DNA from: an uncultured Pedobacter sp.
GTDB lineage: Bacteria > Bacteroidota > Bacteroidia > Sphingobacteriales > Sphingobacteriaceae
Direction of reading: 5' to 3'
Length of the DNA: 64,000 nt
NCBI RefSeq assembly: GCF_913776295.1
Contig: NZ_CAJYOJ010000079.1
Location: forward strand, 62,001 to 126,000
Position numbers and translations under genes: made by a program. The notes below the pieces were generated by a model, which saw only the letters and a program-made list of their open reading frames with translations, searched no databases and had not been told where the DNA came from. Shown here piece after piece: positions 35,412 through 44,894 of this stretch (position 1 is the stretch's first letter; every line of letters begins with the position of its first letter).

Positions 35412-36266
35412 ATGGTTAAAGAAGAGCACGAGTGGACCATTGAGGCAGATTCCTCTTTATTTGATCTAAAGCTAACTGAAGTTTGGGCCTACCGCGACCT
35501 GTTGGTGCTATTGGTCAGAAGAGATTTTGTTTCATTTTACAAACAGACCATTTTAGGCCCGCTTTGGTTTTTTATTCAACCTTTGTTTACCACCATCATT
35601 TTTACCTTTATTTTTGGCAATCTGGCGGGTATCTCAACGGATAGTTTACCGAAGCCTTTATTTTATATGGCTGGCATCACCGCCTGGAATTATTTTGCAG
35701 ATTGTTTGACCAAAACCTCATCAGTTTTTAAGGATAATGCAGCCATTTTTGGAAAGGTATATTTCCCAAGATTAATTATGCCACTTAGTATTGTGGTCAG
35801 CAATTTGGTAAGGTTTGGGGTACAGATGGCCTTATTTCTGATTTTAATGGCCTATTATTATATTTCTGGTGCTCATTTTGGAATCAGCTGGGCCATCTGT
35901 CTCTTCCCTATCATTGTCATATTAATGGCTTTACTGGGTTTAGGCGCCGGAATGATCATCTCTGCCATGACCACCAAATACAGGGATCTGGCTTTTCTGA
36001 TCACTTTTGGTGTACAGTTGTTGATGTACGCTACGACGGTGATTTACCCCCTCTCGGAAGCGATCAAAAAATATCCGGCATATGCCTGGATCATTGAATA
36101 TAACCCGATGACGCCGATTATCGAAACATTCCGCTATGGTTTTCTGGGTGAAGGAAGTTTTAGCTGGTTTAGCTTAGGCTACGCCACAATGGTAACCATA
36201 GTTTTGTTGTTGTTTGGCACTTTGGTATTTAATAAGGTAGAACGGAATTTTGTAGATACGGTATAA
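35412..36266 (+). CDS. ABC-2 type polysaccharide exporter permease (Wzm-like)
   Basis: 284 aa with six membrane helices after an amphipathic N-terminus. VWAYRDLLVLLVRRDFVSFYK (trimmed: YRDLLVLLVRRDF, about 29-41) and QTILGPLWFFIQPLFTTIIF (about 46-65) are characteristic of Wzm/TagG permeases. Pairs with the ATPase immediately downstream to flip completed glycans across the inner membrane. Gap to the next gene is 49 bases. Confidence 0.93.
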   Translation: MVKEEHEWTIEADSSLFDLKLTEVWAYRDLLVLLVRRDFVSFYKQTILGPLWFFIQPLFTTIIFTFIFGNLAGISTDSLPKPLFYMAGITAWNYFADCLTKTSSVFKDNAAIFGKVYFPRLIMPLSIVVSNLVRFGVQMALFLILMAYYYISGAHFGISWAICLFPIIVILMALLGLGAGMIISAMTTKYRDLAFLITFGVQLLMYATTVIYPLSEAIKKYPAYAWIIEYNPMTPIIETFRYGFLGEGSFSWFSLGYATMVTIVLLLFGTLVFNKVERNFVDTV

Positions 36267-36315
36267 GTTACTGCATATGTGTGTTGCCCACCCCATATAA
36301 TCTGAATATATTTAA

Positions 36316-37539
36316 ATGTCAGACATTGCCATTAAAGTAGAAAATTTAAGTAAAGCCTATCAACTTGGGCAAATCGGAACCGGCACCATCAGTCGCGATC
36401 TGGAACGATGGTATGCACGCATCAGGGGAAAAGAAGATCCTTTCTTGCGTATTGGTGAAAGCAATGATCAAAATACCAAAAGTGAAAGCGATGTAGTATG
36501 GAGCTTAAAAGATATCAATTTTGAAATCGAACAAGGAGATGCGGTTGGAATTATCGGCAGAAATGGGGCCGGCAAAAGCACTTTGCTTAAAATACTCAGT
36601 AAGGTGACCGCGCCTACTACCGGTAAGATATCTGGCCGTGGCCGCATAGCCAGTTTGTTAGAAGTAGGCACAGGCTTCCATCCCGAGTTGAGCGGCCGGG
36701 AAAACATCTTTTTAAATGGCGCCATTTTGGGCATGCGCAAAAAAGAAATCCAGCGCAAACTGGATGAAATTGTAGATTTTGCCGGGATAGAAAGATATCT
36801 GGATACGCCGGTAAAAAGATACAGCTCAGGCATGTATGTTCGTTTAGCATTTGCTGTTGCTGCACATCTGGAAAGTGAGATACTGATTGTAGATGAGGTA
36901 CTTGCCGTGGGAGATGCCGAGTTTCAGAAAAAATGTTTGGGCAAAATGGGCGAAGTGAGTAAGGGGGAAGGAAGGACTGTGCTTTTTGTGAGCCATAATA
37001 TGGATTCGATAAACAGGCTTTGTAAGAATGCACTTCTATTATCAAAAGGTGAAAATGTAGGCATTGGAAAAACCTCAGATATCATAAAAAAATATAATGA
37101 TAGTGATGCAATTAGAAACGAGTGTTATTTTAAGAATCAGTATATCAAATATTTAAAAATTGATCAGATTGAGGATAATGTTATTTTAGAATGTAAATAT
37201 GAAAATTGTGCTGAGTTTTTCTTCCCCTGCTTAGGTTTCGTTGTAAATGACGCTAATAATCATAAAATTTTTGGTACCAACCCTAAATTACAGCCACCTC
37301 AACAAGCCATCATAAAATCAGACAAAGGAATATTACGGGTATTAATTACAAACCCAAAACTGCTAAATGGGACTTATAATATTTCGATTTGGTTTGGAGA
37401 TGGAACTACGGATTATTTTTTTGAAGAAAACATACTATCTTTTGAAATCTTGAATATGGTCAGGTACGCAGAAGATACAAGCGCTTCTGATAACGGCCCA
37501 ATTGCGCCGGAAGTAAAGTGGCATCAAATACTCCATTAA
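36316..37539 (+). CDS. ABC exporter ATPase with C-terminal glycan-recognition domain (Wzt-like)
   Basis: 407 aa. Walker A GRNGAGKSTL (about 81-90), ABC signature YSSGMYVRLAFAVAAH (about 171-186), Walker B ILIVDEVLAVGDAE (about 193-206). The insertion around residues 25-60 before the Walker A strand is usual for Wzt. Residues about 255-407 form an extra beta-sandwich (FFPCLGFVVNDANNHKIFG, NGTYNISIWFGDG) like the Wzt C-terminal domain that reads the glycan end cap, so the export substrate may carry a terminal modification. Forms the exporter with the Wzm-like permease. Confidence 0.92.
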   Translation: MSDIAIKVENLSKAYQLGQIGTGTISRDLERWYARIRGKEDPFLRIGESNDQNTKSESDVVWSLKDINFEIEQGDAVGIIGRNGAGKSTLLKILSKVTAPTTGKISGRGRIASLLEVGTGFHPELSGRENIFLNGAILGMRKKEIQRKLDEIVDFAGIERYLDTPVKRYSSGMYVRLAFAVAAHLESEILIVDEVLAVGDAEFQKKCLGKMGEVSKGEGRTVLFVSHNMDSINRLCKNALLLSKGENVGIGKTSDIIKKYNDSDAIRNECYFKNQYIKYLKIDQIEDNVILECKYENCAEFFFPCLGFVVNDANNHKIFGTNPKLQPPQQAIIKSDKGILRVLITNPKLLNGTYNISIWFGDGTTDYFFEENILSFEILNMVRYAEDTSASDNGPIAPEVKWHQILH

Positions 37540-37551
37540 ATTTTAATAATC

Positions 37552-38442
37552 ATGTATTTTTCTTGTATAGTTACTTGTTACAACCGTGAAAAGGAAATAG
37601 CCAGGTCTATACAAAGTATTCTTGATCAAACCTTCCAAAATTTTGAAATCTTACTTATCGATGATTGTTCTACTGATCATAGTGTAAAAATTGTAGAAAG
37701 TTTTAATAGTTCGAAAATTAGGATAATCCATCACGAGTTTAATAAAGGTCAAAACGCGGCACTAAATACCGGAGTGAATAACGCTAGCTATGATTTTCTG
37801 GCTTTTTTGGACAGTGATGATACTTGGTTGCCAAATTATTTGCAGGAAATGCAACAAACATATCTTAAACATCCAGATGCTGCGTTTGCTTATTGTAGCC
37901 TTGTAAATGGACCTATTTGGACTTTGGAGGGGGCAGATAAATATCCAGATATATTAAATCAAGGCTTCTTATCCTCAATGATCAGTATTACAGCCAGGAA
38001 AAGTGTTGTTAAGGGTATAAATGGATTTGATTTGAGATACAAAATTTGCCAGGATGATGATTTTTGCTTTCGACTGGCCAAGAATCATTCATTTAAAGTC
38101 ATCAAAAAACAACTGGCGCATGTACATGGAGCAACAAACTCAATGACCAAAAATCAAACTGAAGTTGCAAAAGGATGGGATTTCTTATTTGATGATTATA
38201 AAAAAGATATTTTAGTTTTTTGTGGCGCAAGAACTTATGCCCGCCATATGCTGAATGTTTCTATGCAATATTTTAATTGCAATGAAATGATAGCGGGGTT
38301 TAAATGTTACGTTAAAGGTGTCTATTTTTTTTTAAGGCCGTCAAATAATTTATTTCCTTTTACAGTCAAGGAGTTTTTCGTTATTAACAAGAAATTGTTC
38401 TCAATATTTTTAAGAAAAATTAAACGCATATTTATAAAGTAA
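37552..38442 (+). CDS. Glycosyltransferase family 2
   Basis: 296 aa GT-A enzyme. FSCIVTCYNREKEIARSIQS (about 3-22), ILLIDDCSTDHSVKIV (about 34-49), FLDSDDTWLPNY (about 82-93, metal-binding DSDD) and GFDLRYKICQDDDFCFRLAK (about 158-177, catalytic ED-like region) are seen. Begins 12 bases after the ABC ATPase gene. Sugar specificity unknown. Confidence 0.88.
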   Translation: MYFSCIVTCYNREKEIARSIQSILDQTFQNFEILLIDDCSTDHSVKIVESFNSSKIRIIHHEFNKGQNAALNTGVNNASYDFLAFLDSDDTWLPNYLQEMQQTYLKHPDAAFAYCSLVNGPIWTLEGADKYPDILNQGFLSSMISITARKSVVKGINGFDLRYKICQDDDFCFRLAKNHSFKVIKKQLAHVHGATNSMTKNQTEVAKGWDFLFDDYKKDILVFCGARTYARHMLNVSMQYFNCNEMIAGFKCYVKGVYFFLRPSNNLFPFTVKEFFVINKKLFSIFLRKIKRIFIK

Positions 38443-38443
38443 A

Positions 38444-38893
38444 ATGATTGAAAAAGTATTTTTTCAAGAAATTCAACTCGCTATTATTATAAGAGCCAAC
38501 TACAAAAAGCAAGGCATCTCCTTTTTTACACCAGGTGATTTTTCTCAACAATTAGGCTATATGAACAGGCCGGAGGGATATATTATTGATCCACATGTTC
38601 ACAATTTGGTCGAAAGAAAAGTTACCTTAACTCAAGAGGTTCTATACATTAAATCAGGAAAAGTTAGAGTAGATTTTTATAATGATGAGCAAGATTATTT
38701 AGAAAGCCGGATTGTAGAAACCGGCGATGTAATCTTATTAGCCTCAGGGGGACATGGTTTCGAAATGCTGGAGAATACCGAAATGATCGAAATTAAACAA
38801 GGCCCCTATTGTGGTGATGAGGATAAAGTTAGATTTGATCATCCACCTGAAAAAATAAACCTTACTTCAAATAAAAATGAACCAGAATTTTAA
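38444..38893 (+). CDS. Cupin-like protein (WxcM/sugar-modification type)
   Basis: 149 aa with a single beta-barrel. IDPHVHNLVERKVTLTQEVL (about 46-65) fits the first cupin metal motif (H-x-H ... E) and VETGDVILLASGGHGFEML (about 91-109) the second. Small cupins in polysaccharide loci are commonly sugar isomerases or binding domains; here the role is open. It is followed by a methyltransferase gene that overlaps it by 17 bases, so the two may act on the same sugar. Confidence 0.65.
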   Translation: MIEKVFFQEIQLAIIIRANYKKQGISFFTPGDFSQQLGYMNRPEGYIIDPHVHNLVERKVTLTQEVLYIKSGKVRVDFYNDEQDYLESRIVETGDVILLASGGHGFEMLENTEMIEIKQGPYCGDEDKVRFDHPPEKINLTSNKNEPEF

Positions 38894-39632
38894 CCTATAT
38901 AGTCAATATTATGATCTTTTATACCAGGATAAAGATTATGGGGCAGAAGCTGATTATCTTCATCAATTAATCAATCGATATCGTCCTAAAAGTACAAGTA
39001 TTTTAGAATTAGGATCTGGAACAGGCAAACATGCTAATTTGCTGGCTGAGAAAAACTATAATATACTTGGTCTAGAGCGGAGTGCTGAAATGGTTGAAAT
39101 TGCTAATAGGACAAAGACTAAAAATGTTGATTTTAAAATAGCAGATATTACTGAATTTCAGACAAATCAATCTTTTGATGTAGCTGTATCACTTTTCCAT
39201 GTGATCAGCTATCTTACCGATAACCAAAGTTTAATTAATACATTTAAGAATGTTCATCGGCATTTAAATGAAAACGGGCTTTTTATTTTTGATGTCTGGC
39301 ACAGTTCAGCAGTAAATTTTCAGGTACCAGAAAAACGCACCAAAACGCTTCAGAACGAAGTGATTCAGGTTACCAGGCATGCAAATCCTATTATTGATAC
39401 CGAACAGAATATAGTAGAGGTAAATTATACCATAAAGGTGAAGGACTTAGAAGATGGCACAACGTTTCATATTGAAGAATCGCATCCTATGCGCCATTTT
39501 TCTAAACCAGAAATCGAATTATTGGCTTATGCCACCGGATTTGAAGTAATTCATAAAGAGGAGTTTTTGACCAAAGCCATTCCTTCTGCAGAAACCTGGG
39601 GCGTATGTTACATTTTAAAAAAATTATCATGA
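38877..39632 (+). CDS. SAM-dependent methyltransferase
   Basis: 251 aa class I methyltransferase. ILELGSGTGKHANLLAEKNY (about 42-61) is the SAM loop, LGLERSAEMVEIAN (about 63-76) and FDVAVSLFHVISYLTDN (about 100-116) the following motifs. ISYLT and the HFSKPEIELLAYATGFEVI region match small-molecule/sugar methyltransferases. Starts inside the cupin gene and its last codon overlaps the next start (ATGA). May methylate a nucleotide sugar or glycan end, which would match the Wzt C-terminal domain; that link is speculative. Confidence 0.85.
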   Translation: MNQNFNLYSQYYDLLYQDKDYGAEADYLHQLINRYRPKSTSILELGSGTGKHANLLAEKNYNILGLERSAEMVEIANRTKTKNVDFKIADITEFQTNQSFDVAVSLFHVISYLTDNQSLINTFKNVHRHLNENGLFIFDVWHSSAVNFQVPEKRTKTLQNEVIQVTRHANPIIDTEQNIVEVNYTIKVKDLEDGTTFHIEESHPMRHFSKPEIELLAYATGFEVIHKEEFLTKAIPSAETWGVCYILKKLS

Positions 39633-40747
39633 ATCCAATCCCTGTTAATACGCCCCTACTTAACGGCAATGAGTTAAAATATCTAACCGAATGTATTGAA
39701 ACCGGCTGGATTAGTAGTGAAGGACCTTTTATCAGTAAATTCGAAGATAAACTTAGCGCTTACATCGGCCGTGATTATGGCGTGGCCGTGAGCAATGGTT
39801 CTGCCGCACTGGATATTGCGATTAAAGCTTTAAACATTGGTCCTGGCGACGAGGTTATAATGCCCACTTTCACAATTATCTCTCCAGCGCAATCTGTTGT
39901 TACTGCCGGTGCGCTACCTATATTGGTAGATAGTGACCCCTTAACCTGGAATATGGATGTTACACAGATTGAGGCTAAAATAACTTCCAGAACCAAAGCC
40001 ATTTTAGTGGTCCATATTTATGGACTACCAGTAGATATGGATCCGGTAATTGAAATAGCTAAAAAACATAAACTTAAAATAATCGAAGATGCAGCAGAAA
40101 TGCATGGCCAAACCTACAAGGGTAAAATGTGCGGCAGTTTCGGCGACATCAGCATTTTTAGTTTTTACCCGAATAAACACATTACTACGGGAGAAGGTGG
40201 CATGCTGCTATGTAACGATAAAGAACTAGCCGAAAGGTGCAAAAGACTTCGCAACCTTTGCTTTGAGCCAAACGGCCCTCGTTTCGTACATCATGAAATT
40301 GGCTGGAACTACCGGATGACCAACCTACAAGCAGCATTAGGTTTGGCCCAACTCGAACAGATAGACAGTTTTATCGAAAAGAAAAGAGGAATAGGCATAA
40401 CTTATCAGAAAGGCCTTTCAGTTTTAAAAGATAAAGGTTACCAGTTACCTACGGAAAAAACTGACTTTAGCGGGAATATTTATTGGGTTTTTGGCCTGGT
40501 GGCACCAAGCGAAACTGAAAAGAAAAACATGGTTGCATATTTAGCCCAACACCAAATTGGTACAAGACCATTTTTCTGGTGTATGCATGAGCAACCCGTG
40601 TTTCAGAAAATGGGGTTATTTAAAGATGAGAGATATCCAGTGGCGGAGAAATTGGCTAGAAATGGTTTCTATTTGCCTAGTGGATTAGGATTAACCCAAA
40701 ATGAGCTAGATTGTATTGTAAATATCATCAATGAAAAAACCATTTAA
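39629..40747 (+). CDS. DegT/DnrJ/EryC1-family sugar aminotransferase (perosamine synthetase-like)
   Basis: 372 aa from the ATG at 39629 (MNPIPVNTPLLNG), which overlaps the methyltransferase stop as ATGA; the longer frame from 39605 is less likely. PLP enzyme that aminates a keto nucleotide sugar. Conserved: SEGPFISKFED, VSNGSAALDIAIKAL (about 55-69), HIYGLPVDMDPV, EDAAEMHG (about 153-160), and SFYPNKHITTGEGGM with the PLP lysine at about 183. Sequence layout is close to GDP-perosamine synthase (RfbE/Per) as I remember it, so an amino-deoxyhexose in the glycan is likely. Confidence 0.9.
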   Translation: MNPIPVNTPLLNGNELKYLTECIETGWISSEGPFISKFEDKLSAYIGRDYGVAVSNGSAALDIAIKALNIGPGDEVIMPTFTIISPAQSVVTAGALPILVDSDPLTWNMDVTQIEAKITSRTKAILVVHIYGLPVDMDPVIEIAKKHKLKIIEDAAEMHGQTYKGKMCGSFGDISIFSFYPNKHITTGEGGMLLCNDKELAERCKRLRNLCFEPNGPRFVHHEIGWNYRMTNLQAALGLAQLEQIDSFIEKKRGIGITYQKGLSVLKDKGYQLPTEKTDFSGNIYWVFGLVAPSETEKKNMVAYLAQHQIGTRPFFWCMHEQPVFQKMGLFKDERYPVAEKLARNGFYLPSGLGLTQNELDCIVNIINEKTI

Positions 40748-41918
40748 AATAGGCATTTGGATTAATGAAGACGATTTACCCGAAATTGGTGGAGGCTTCT
40801 CCTATACAGACCGACTTATAAAGGGCATTAATCTTAAAGAATTCGATGAAAGGCTTAAGATAGTTTTTATTGGCTTCAATTTAAAAGGAAAATTTAATAA
40901 AGAGGCAATAAGCATTCCTTTCAACGAAAGCTATTTTCAGAAAAAAAAAGTCAACTTTTATCACAAGTTCTTTTCCTTGAATTTGGAGCGAAAAGACATC
41001 AGTAAGAATTATCTAAATGCCATATCACTCTTAAAAAGCAATGATATTCAATTGATTTTTTATACCAATCCATATATTGCACTCAACAATTTCCCTTATA
41101 TATGTATCAATTGGGACTTAGGTCATAAAAGCACATTTTCTTTTCCTGAACTTACAATGAATGGCGAATTTATAAAGAGAGATACTTACTTTAATAAAGT
41201 ATTGAACGAAGCGTTAATTGTTTGTTGTGAATCTGATAAGGGCAAAGAAGAGCTTACTACGTACTTCAACATCAACCCCGATAGGATCAGAATACTTCCA
41301 ATGTTTCCAGGCAGAATTGTGGATCCCGAAATAGAAATGCTAAAGCCAGAATGGATAACTTCAGATACTTTATTTTTTCTCTATCCAGCACAATTCTGGT
41401 CACATAAAAATCATTACAACCTTATAAATGGATTTAAGTTGTTTTGCGCAATATCTAAATATACAAAATACAAGTTAGTGCTTACAGGCAGTGATAAAGG
41501 GAACTTGAATTACATTAAAAATTTTATAACCGAAAGTGGTCTAGAGCACAATATTATTATCCCCGGCTTTATCAAAAATGAAGAGCTAAAATGGCTATAT
41601 AAAAATGCTGAAGGATTGGTTTTTCCTTCATTTTTAGGACCAACAAATATGCCTCTTTTAGAAGCTCTAAGTTTAGGTTGTCCGATTGCTTGTTCAAACT
41701 TAACAGGCCATGCAGAGCTTTTGGGATCGACTGCTTTATATTTCGACCCAACGAATGAATTTGAAATCTTCAATGCCATGCTTTCTATGACTAAAGGAAA
41801 AAAGAAACCTAGCCCAGGGAAATCCAACATTGATCAAGAATTACAAATTCTTGAATCGATATTTATTGACAGTATCCCTATTAGAAAAACTTGGGGACAA
41901 TTTGATAAAATAAAATAA
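40731..41918 (+). CDS. Glycosyltransferase, GT4-like
   Basis: 395 aa. Starts with FKIGIWINEDDLPEIGGGFS (about 5-24), a glycine-rich acceptor loop, and ends with the GT-B donor region: LFFLYPAQFWSHKNHYNLIN (about 218-237), KYKLVLTGSDKG, HNIIIPGFIKNEELKWLY, and GPTNMPLLEALSLGCPIACS (about 302-321). Overlaps the aminotransferase by 17 bases and the next gene by 1 base. Specificity unknown. Confidence 0.87.
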   Translation: MKKPFKIGIWINEDDLPEIGGGFSYTDRLIKGINLKEFDERLKIVFIGFNLKGKFNKEAISIPFNESYFQKKKVNFYHKFFSLNLERKDISKNYLNAISLLKSNDIQLIFYTNPYIALNNFPYICINWDLGHKSTFSFPELTMNGEFIKRDTYFNKVLNEALIVCCESDKGKEELTTYFNINPDRIRILPMFPGRIVDPEIEMLKPEWITSDTLFFLYPAQFWSHKNHYNLINGFKLFCAISKYTKYKLVLTGSDKGNLNYIKNFITESGLEHNIIIPGFIKNEELKWLYKNAEGLVFPSFLGPTNMPLLEALSLGCPIACSNLTGHAELLGSTALYFDPTNEFEIFNAMLSMTKGKKKPSPGKSNIDQELQILESIFIDSIPIRKTWGQFDKIK

Positions 41919-42784
41919 TGGTTATGAATGAACATAAGATATACTGTTCTATCATCATTCCTACACTAAATTCACAATTAACCTTAAGGGATTGCCTTAA
42001 AAGCGTTTTTGATCAAAGCTTTAAAGATTTCGAAGTTATCATTGTTGATGGAAATTCTTCAGATCAAACGATAAGTATAATAAACTCGTATCGAAATAAA
42101 AAAATAATAATCCATAAAGCAAAAAGCACCGGAATTTATAACGCTATGAACGAAGGTATAGCCATAGCAAATGGCAAATGGTTATATTTTCTTGGGAGCG
42201 ACGACAAATTATGCAATAATAATGTTCTACAGATTATTTATAATGTTACATCTGAAACCAATATAAAGATGGTCTATGGAAATGTTATTGGATCTGCATC
42301 AAAGAAGACTATAAAATCTCCCAATAAGCTATCATTAATTCGTACTGGATTTCATCATCAGGCTTTTTTTTATAAAGGAGAATTATTTTCTAAAAAACAT
42401 GGGTATCGTAGTATTTTTAAAGTTTCGGCTGATTATTATTTCACATTAACTGAACTATTAAAGAGAAAAACGAGCTACATTTATGTTGATGCTATGATTT
42501 GTGAATATGGAGAAAAAGGATTTAGTGCAACAAATGTTGATTATTTCTTTTTCTCAAAACATTATTCTATTATTAAAGATGCGACAAAAGAATTTCCAAA
42601 CGTGGATTTTAATCCTGAAATAATGACATCAATAAATTGTTGCTTATATCTAGCAAAAAAAAAAGAGCATACTTTTAGTGCGTGGAGGGAGTTTATTATA
42701 TGTTTAAATGCTGCAAAAATCTCCTTTAAAGAAAAACAAAGTCTAACATTGAGGATGGCAAAAAATACGATTAAATTTTGGTGA
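41918..42784 (+). CDS. Glycosyltransferase family 2
   Basis: 288 aa. IYCSIIIPTLNSQLTLRDCL (about 6-25), FEVIIVDGNSSDQTISII (about 38-55) and YFLGSDDKL (about 88-96, metal site). The start at 41918 makes a TAATG junction with the previous gene; an ATG two codons on (41924) is an alternative. Its stop overlaps the next GTG start as GTGA. Resembles WcaE/PgaC-like enzymes acting in colanic acid-type glycans. AT content is somewhat higher than in the first part of the operon. Confidence 0.85.
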   Translation: MVMNEHKIYCSIIIPTLNSQLTLRDCLKSVFDQSFKDFEVIIVDGNSSDQTISIINSYRNKKIIIHKAKSTGIYNAMNEGIAIANGKWLYFLGSDDKLCNNNVLQIIYNVTSETNIKMVYGNVIGSASKKTIKSPNKLSLIRTGFHHQAFFYKGELFSKKHGYRSIFKVSADYYFTLTELLKRKTSYIYVDAMICEYGEKGFSATNVDYFFFSKHYSIIKDATKEFPNVDFNPEIMTSINCCLYLAKKKEHTFSAWREFIICLNAAKISFKEKQSLTLRMAKNTIKFW

Positions 42785-43776
42785 CATCTTTAGGGGTTTC
42801 AGTTATTATATGTTGCTATAATAGTAGTTCGCGAATTGGCCCTACATTAAAACACTTAGCTTTGCAGGAATTTGATAGGGTCATAGACTGGGAAATTATA
42901 CTTGTCGATAATACTTCTGCTGATGGTACTGCTGAGAAAGCCCGGTTATTCTGGAAAAGCTTTAATAATAATTATATTAATAAGCTAAAGGTAGTTTACG
43001 AATCAACTCAGGGACTCAGCTACGCCCGGGAAAAGGGTATTTTAGAAGCCAATTATGATTTCCTGCTATTCTGCGATGATGATAATTGGCTATGTCCAAC
43101 CTATATACAAACAGTTTTCGACTTAATGTCAACCCATGATTCCATAGCTGCATTAGGAGGTTGTGGGACAGCCTTTTTTGAAATAGTTCCTCCAGAGTTT
43201 GTGCGATTAAACCCAGGACCATATGCCGTAGGTCCACAATCAGAAAATGACGGTTATTTATCTCCTCTGCATACGCTTTATGGAGCAGGAACATCTTATA
43301 GAAAATCGGCATTAGCCAAACTAAGATCGAACGGATTTAATTTTTATCTGTCTGGTCGCTTGGGAAACAAATTGCTAAATGGAGAAGACCGGGAATTGAA
43401 TTTCGCGCTCACGCTGCTCGGTTTTAAATCGTATTATTGCTCAAAGCTAACTTTTACTCATTTTATCAATGCCGAGAGAAGCACTACCAAATATTATTTT
43501 GAAAACTTAAAAGGGAATTCTTATAGCTTTTATATTTTGCATGCTTATTATCTAACAGTTTTGCAAAAGTTTCAGGGCAGAGGCAGAATTAAAATCAGCT
43601 TTATTTGGAATTTCCTTTCCTATAATATCATCAGTTTGAAAAATCTGTTCTCTCAGAATTACTTGCCAACGAGCAAAAAGATACAATTTTGGTTTTTAAC
43701 AAATAAGCATTGGATAAAAAACCTGCGTACCTATCTTTCTGTCAGAGAAACTCTATCAAATCAAATCAAGTCTTAG
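42781..43776 (+). CDS. Glycosyltransferase family 2
   Basis: 331 aa from the GTG at 42781, chosen because it gives GTGA coupling to the previous stop; the preceding TTG is less likely. LGVSVIICCYNSSSRIGPTL (about 4-23), WEIILVDNTSADGTAEKA (about 38-55), FLLFCDDDNWLCPTYIQ (about 94-110, triple-Asp metal site) and GAGTSYRKSALAKL (about 163) followed by GEDRELNFAL (about 200-209, catalytic ED). GT2 subfamily with N-terminal like hyaluronan-type/chondroitin enzymes. Specificity unknown. Confidence 0.87.
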   Translation: MTSLGVSVIICCYNSSSRIGPTLKHLALQEFDRVIDWEIILVDNTSADGTAEKARLFWKSFNNNYINKLKVVYESTQGLSYAREKGILEANYDFLLFCDDDNWLCPTYIQTVFDLMSTHDSIAALGGCGTAFFEIVPPEFVRLNPGPYAVGPQSENDGYLSPLHTLYGAGTSYRKSALAKLRSNGFNFYLSGRLGNKLLNGEDRELNFALTLLGFKSYYCSKLTFTHFINAERSTTKYYFENLKGNSYSFYILHAYYLTVLQKFQGRGRIKISFIWNFLSYNIISLKNLFSQNYLPTSKKIQFWFLTNKHWIKNLRTYLSVRETLSNQIKS

Positions 43777-44894
43777 TGAAAATTTACTTTCTTATACCTG
43801 AACATCCTGATCTGTATGATGACGGCAGCATTACGCTTGCAGAAGGATTAAGGGAAATGGGTATAGAATTTTATGCCAACCGGAATTACTGGAAAATAAA
43901 TAACTACGGCGAATACTTATTTAATTTTCATCATGCATTAGATAAAAATGAATTCGATGTGATCATCTTATCAGATGCCTGGACCCAATATATACATTAT
44001 AAAACATTTAAACACTATAGAATAGAATTACCCAAGTGGTTATTTTGTTCGACAAGAAGCTACAAGACCGTTTATATTGACAAAATGGACGGTTATAAAA
44101 CATTTGGTTATTCTGATGAGGCTAGAAAATTTGATTATATTTTGCGATGCCAAAAAAACAACAAGACATTTAATCATAGCAATATACATCCCTGGGCCTT
44201 AGGCTATCAAAAAAGAATTATTCAAGAAAGGTTGGGTATACCTATTCAAGAAAAAAAATTAGAAATTGCGGTGAACTTTTATTTTAGTCACCAGTTTTCC
44301 CATCAAATAAGAGCATTTGCGGAGAAAAACATCCTAAAAAAATTCAAGTCAATCCCACTAAATAGATTTCAAAACAAAAAAGAAGAGCCACAAAATGGCT
44401 TTAGTAGTATGATGTGGCATCAAACACTAGAAAAACACAATCCTGAATATTATCACCATATCGAAAGAACCTTAATCAATGCGGCATTTTGTGGAGAAAT
44501 GATTGCTGGTTTGCCAGATGATCCTTCAGTATATCTTATTGGGGGCAATAAGGCAAAATTGAAAAAAATACTATATGAAACGTTATCCTTTTTACTGGCT
44601 AAAAAGAAAAGAATAATCCAGTGGGATAGCTGGAGATTTTGGGAAACCTTAGTCTTAGGATCTGTTCCTATGCACGTAGATCTAGAAAAATATGGCGTAG
44701 AACTACCGGTAATGCCAAATAATTGGGAGCATTACATCGGCATTGATCTCGACCATATTAAAAGGGATGTGGAAAGGATATTAGATGACCAGGAAATTAT
44801 TTATAGAATAGCTGCTAATGGGAAGCCATGGGCCGAAGAAAATTATTCTCCTTTAGCATCTGCGAGAAGGTTTATTAACTTATTATCAACTTAA
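43776..44894 (+). CDS. Probable glycosyltransferase of unassigned family (exostosin/GT47-like C-terminus)
   Basis: 372 aa from a GTG at 43776 that shares one base with the previous TAG stop; the alternative ATG at 43710 would overlap by 67 bases and lacks conserved sequence. KIYFLIPEHPDLYDDGSITL (about 2-21) resembles an N-terminal GT-B acceptor loop. The C-terminal WDSWRFWETLVLGSVPMHVD (about 289-308) and PVMPNNWEHYIGIDL resemble the exostosin-type donor motif (W-E-x3-G-x-V-P). I do not recognise a defined family, so the call rests on this motif and on being surrounded by glycosyltransferases. Confidence 0.6.
   Translation: MKIYFLIPEHPDLYDDGSITLAEGLREMGIEFYANRNYWKINNYGEYLFNFHHALDKNEFDVIILSDAWTQYIHYKTFKHYRIELPKWLFCSTRSYKTVYIDKMDGYKTFGYSDEARKFDYILRCQKNNKTFNHSNIHPWALGYQKRIIQERLGIPIQEKKLEIAVNFYFSHQFSHQIRAFAEKNILKKFKSIPLNRFQNKKEEPQNGFSSMMWHQTLEKHNPEYYHHIERTLINAAFCGEMIAGLPDDPSVYLIGGNKAKLKKILYETLSFLLAKKKRIIQWDSWRFWETLVLGSVPMHVDLEKYGVELPVMPNNWEHYIGIDLDHIKRDVERILDDQEIIYRIAANGKPWAEENYSPLASARRFINLLST

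Noticed and set aside
36468-37045. Two minus-strand frames of 121 and 142 aa inside the Wzt-like gene
   Set aside because: Antisense shadows of a clear ABC ATPase gene.
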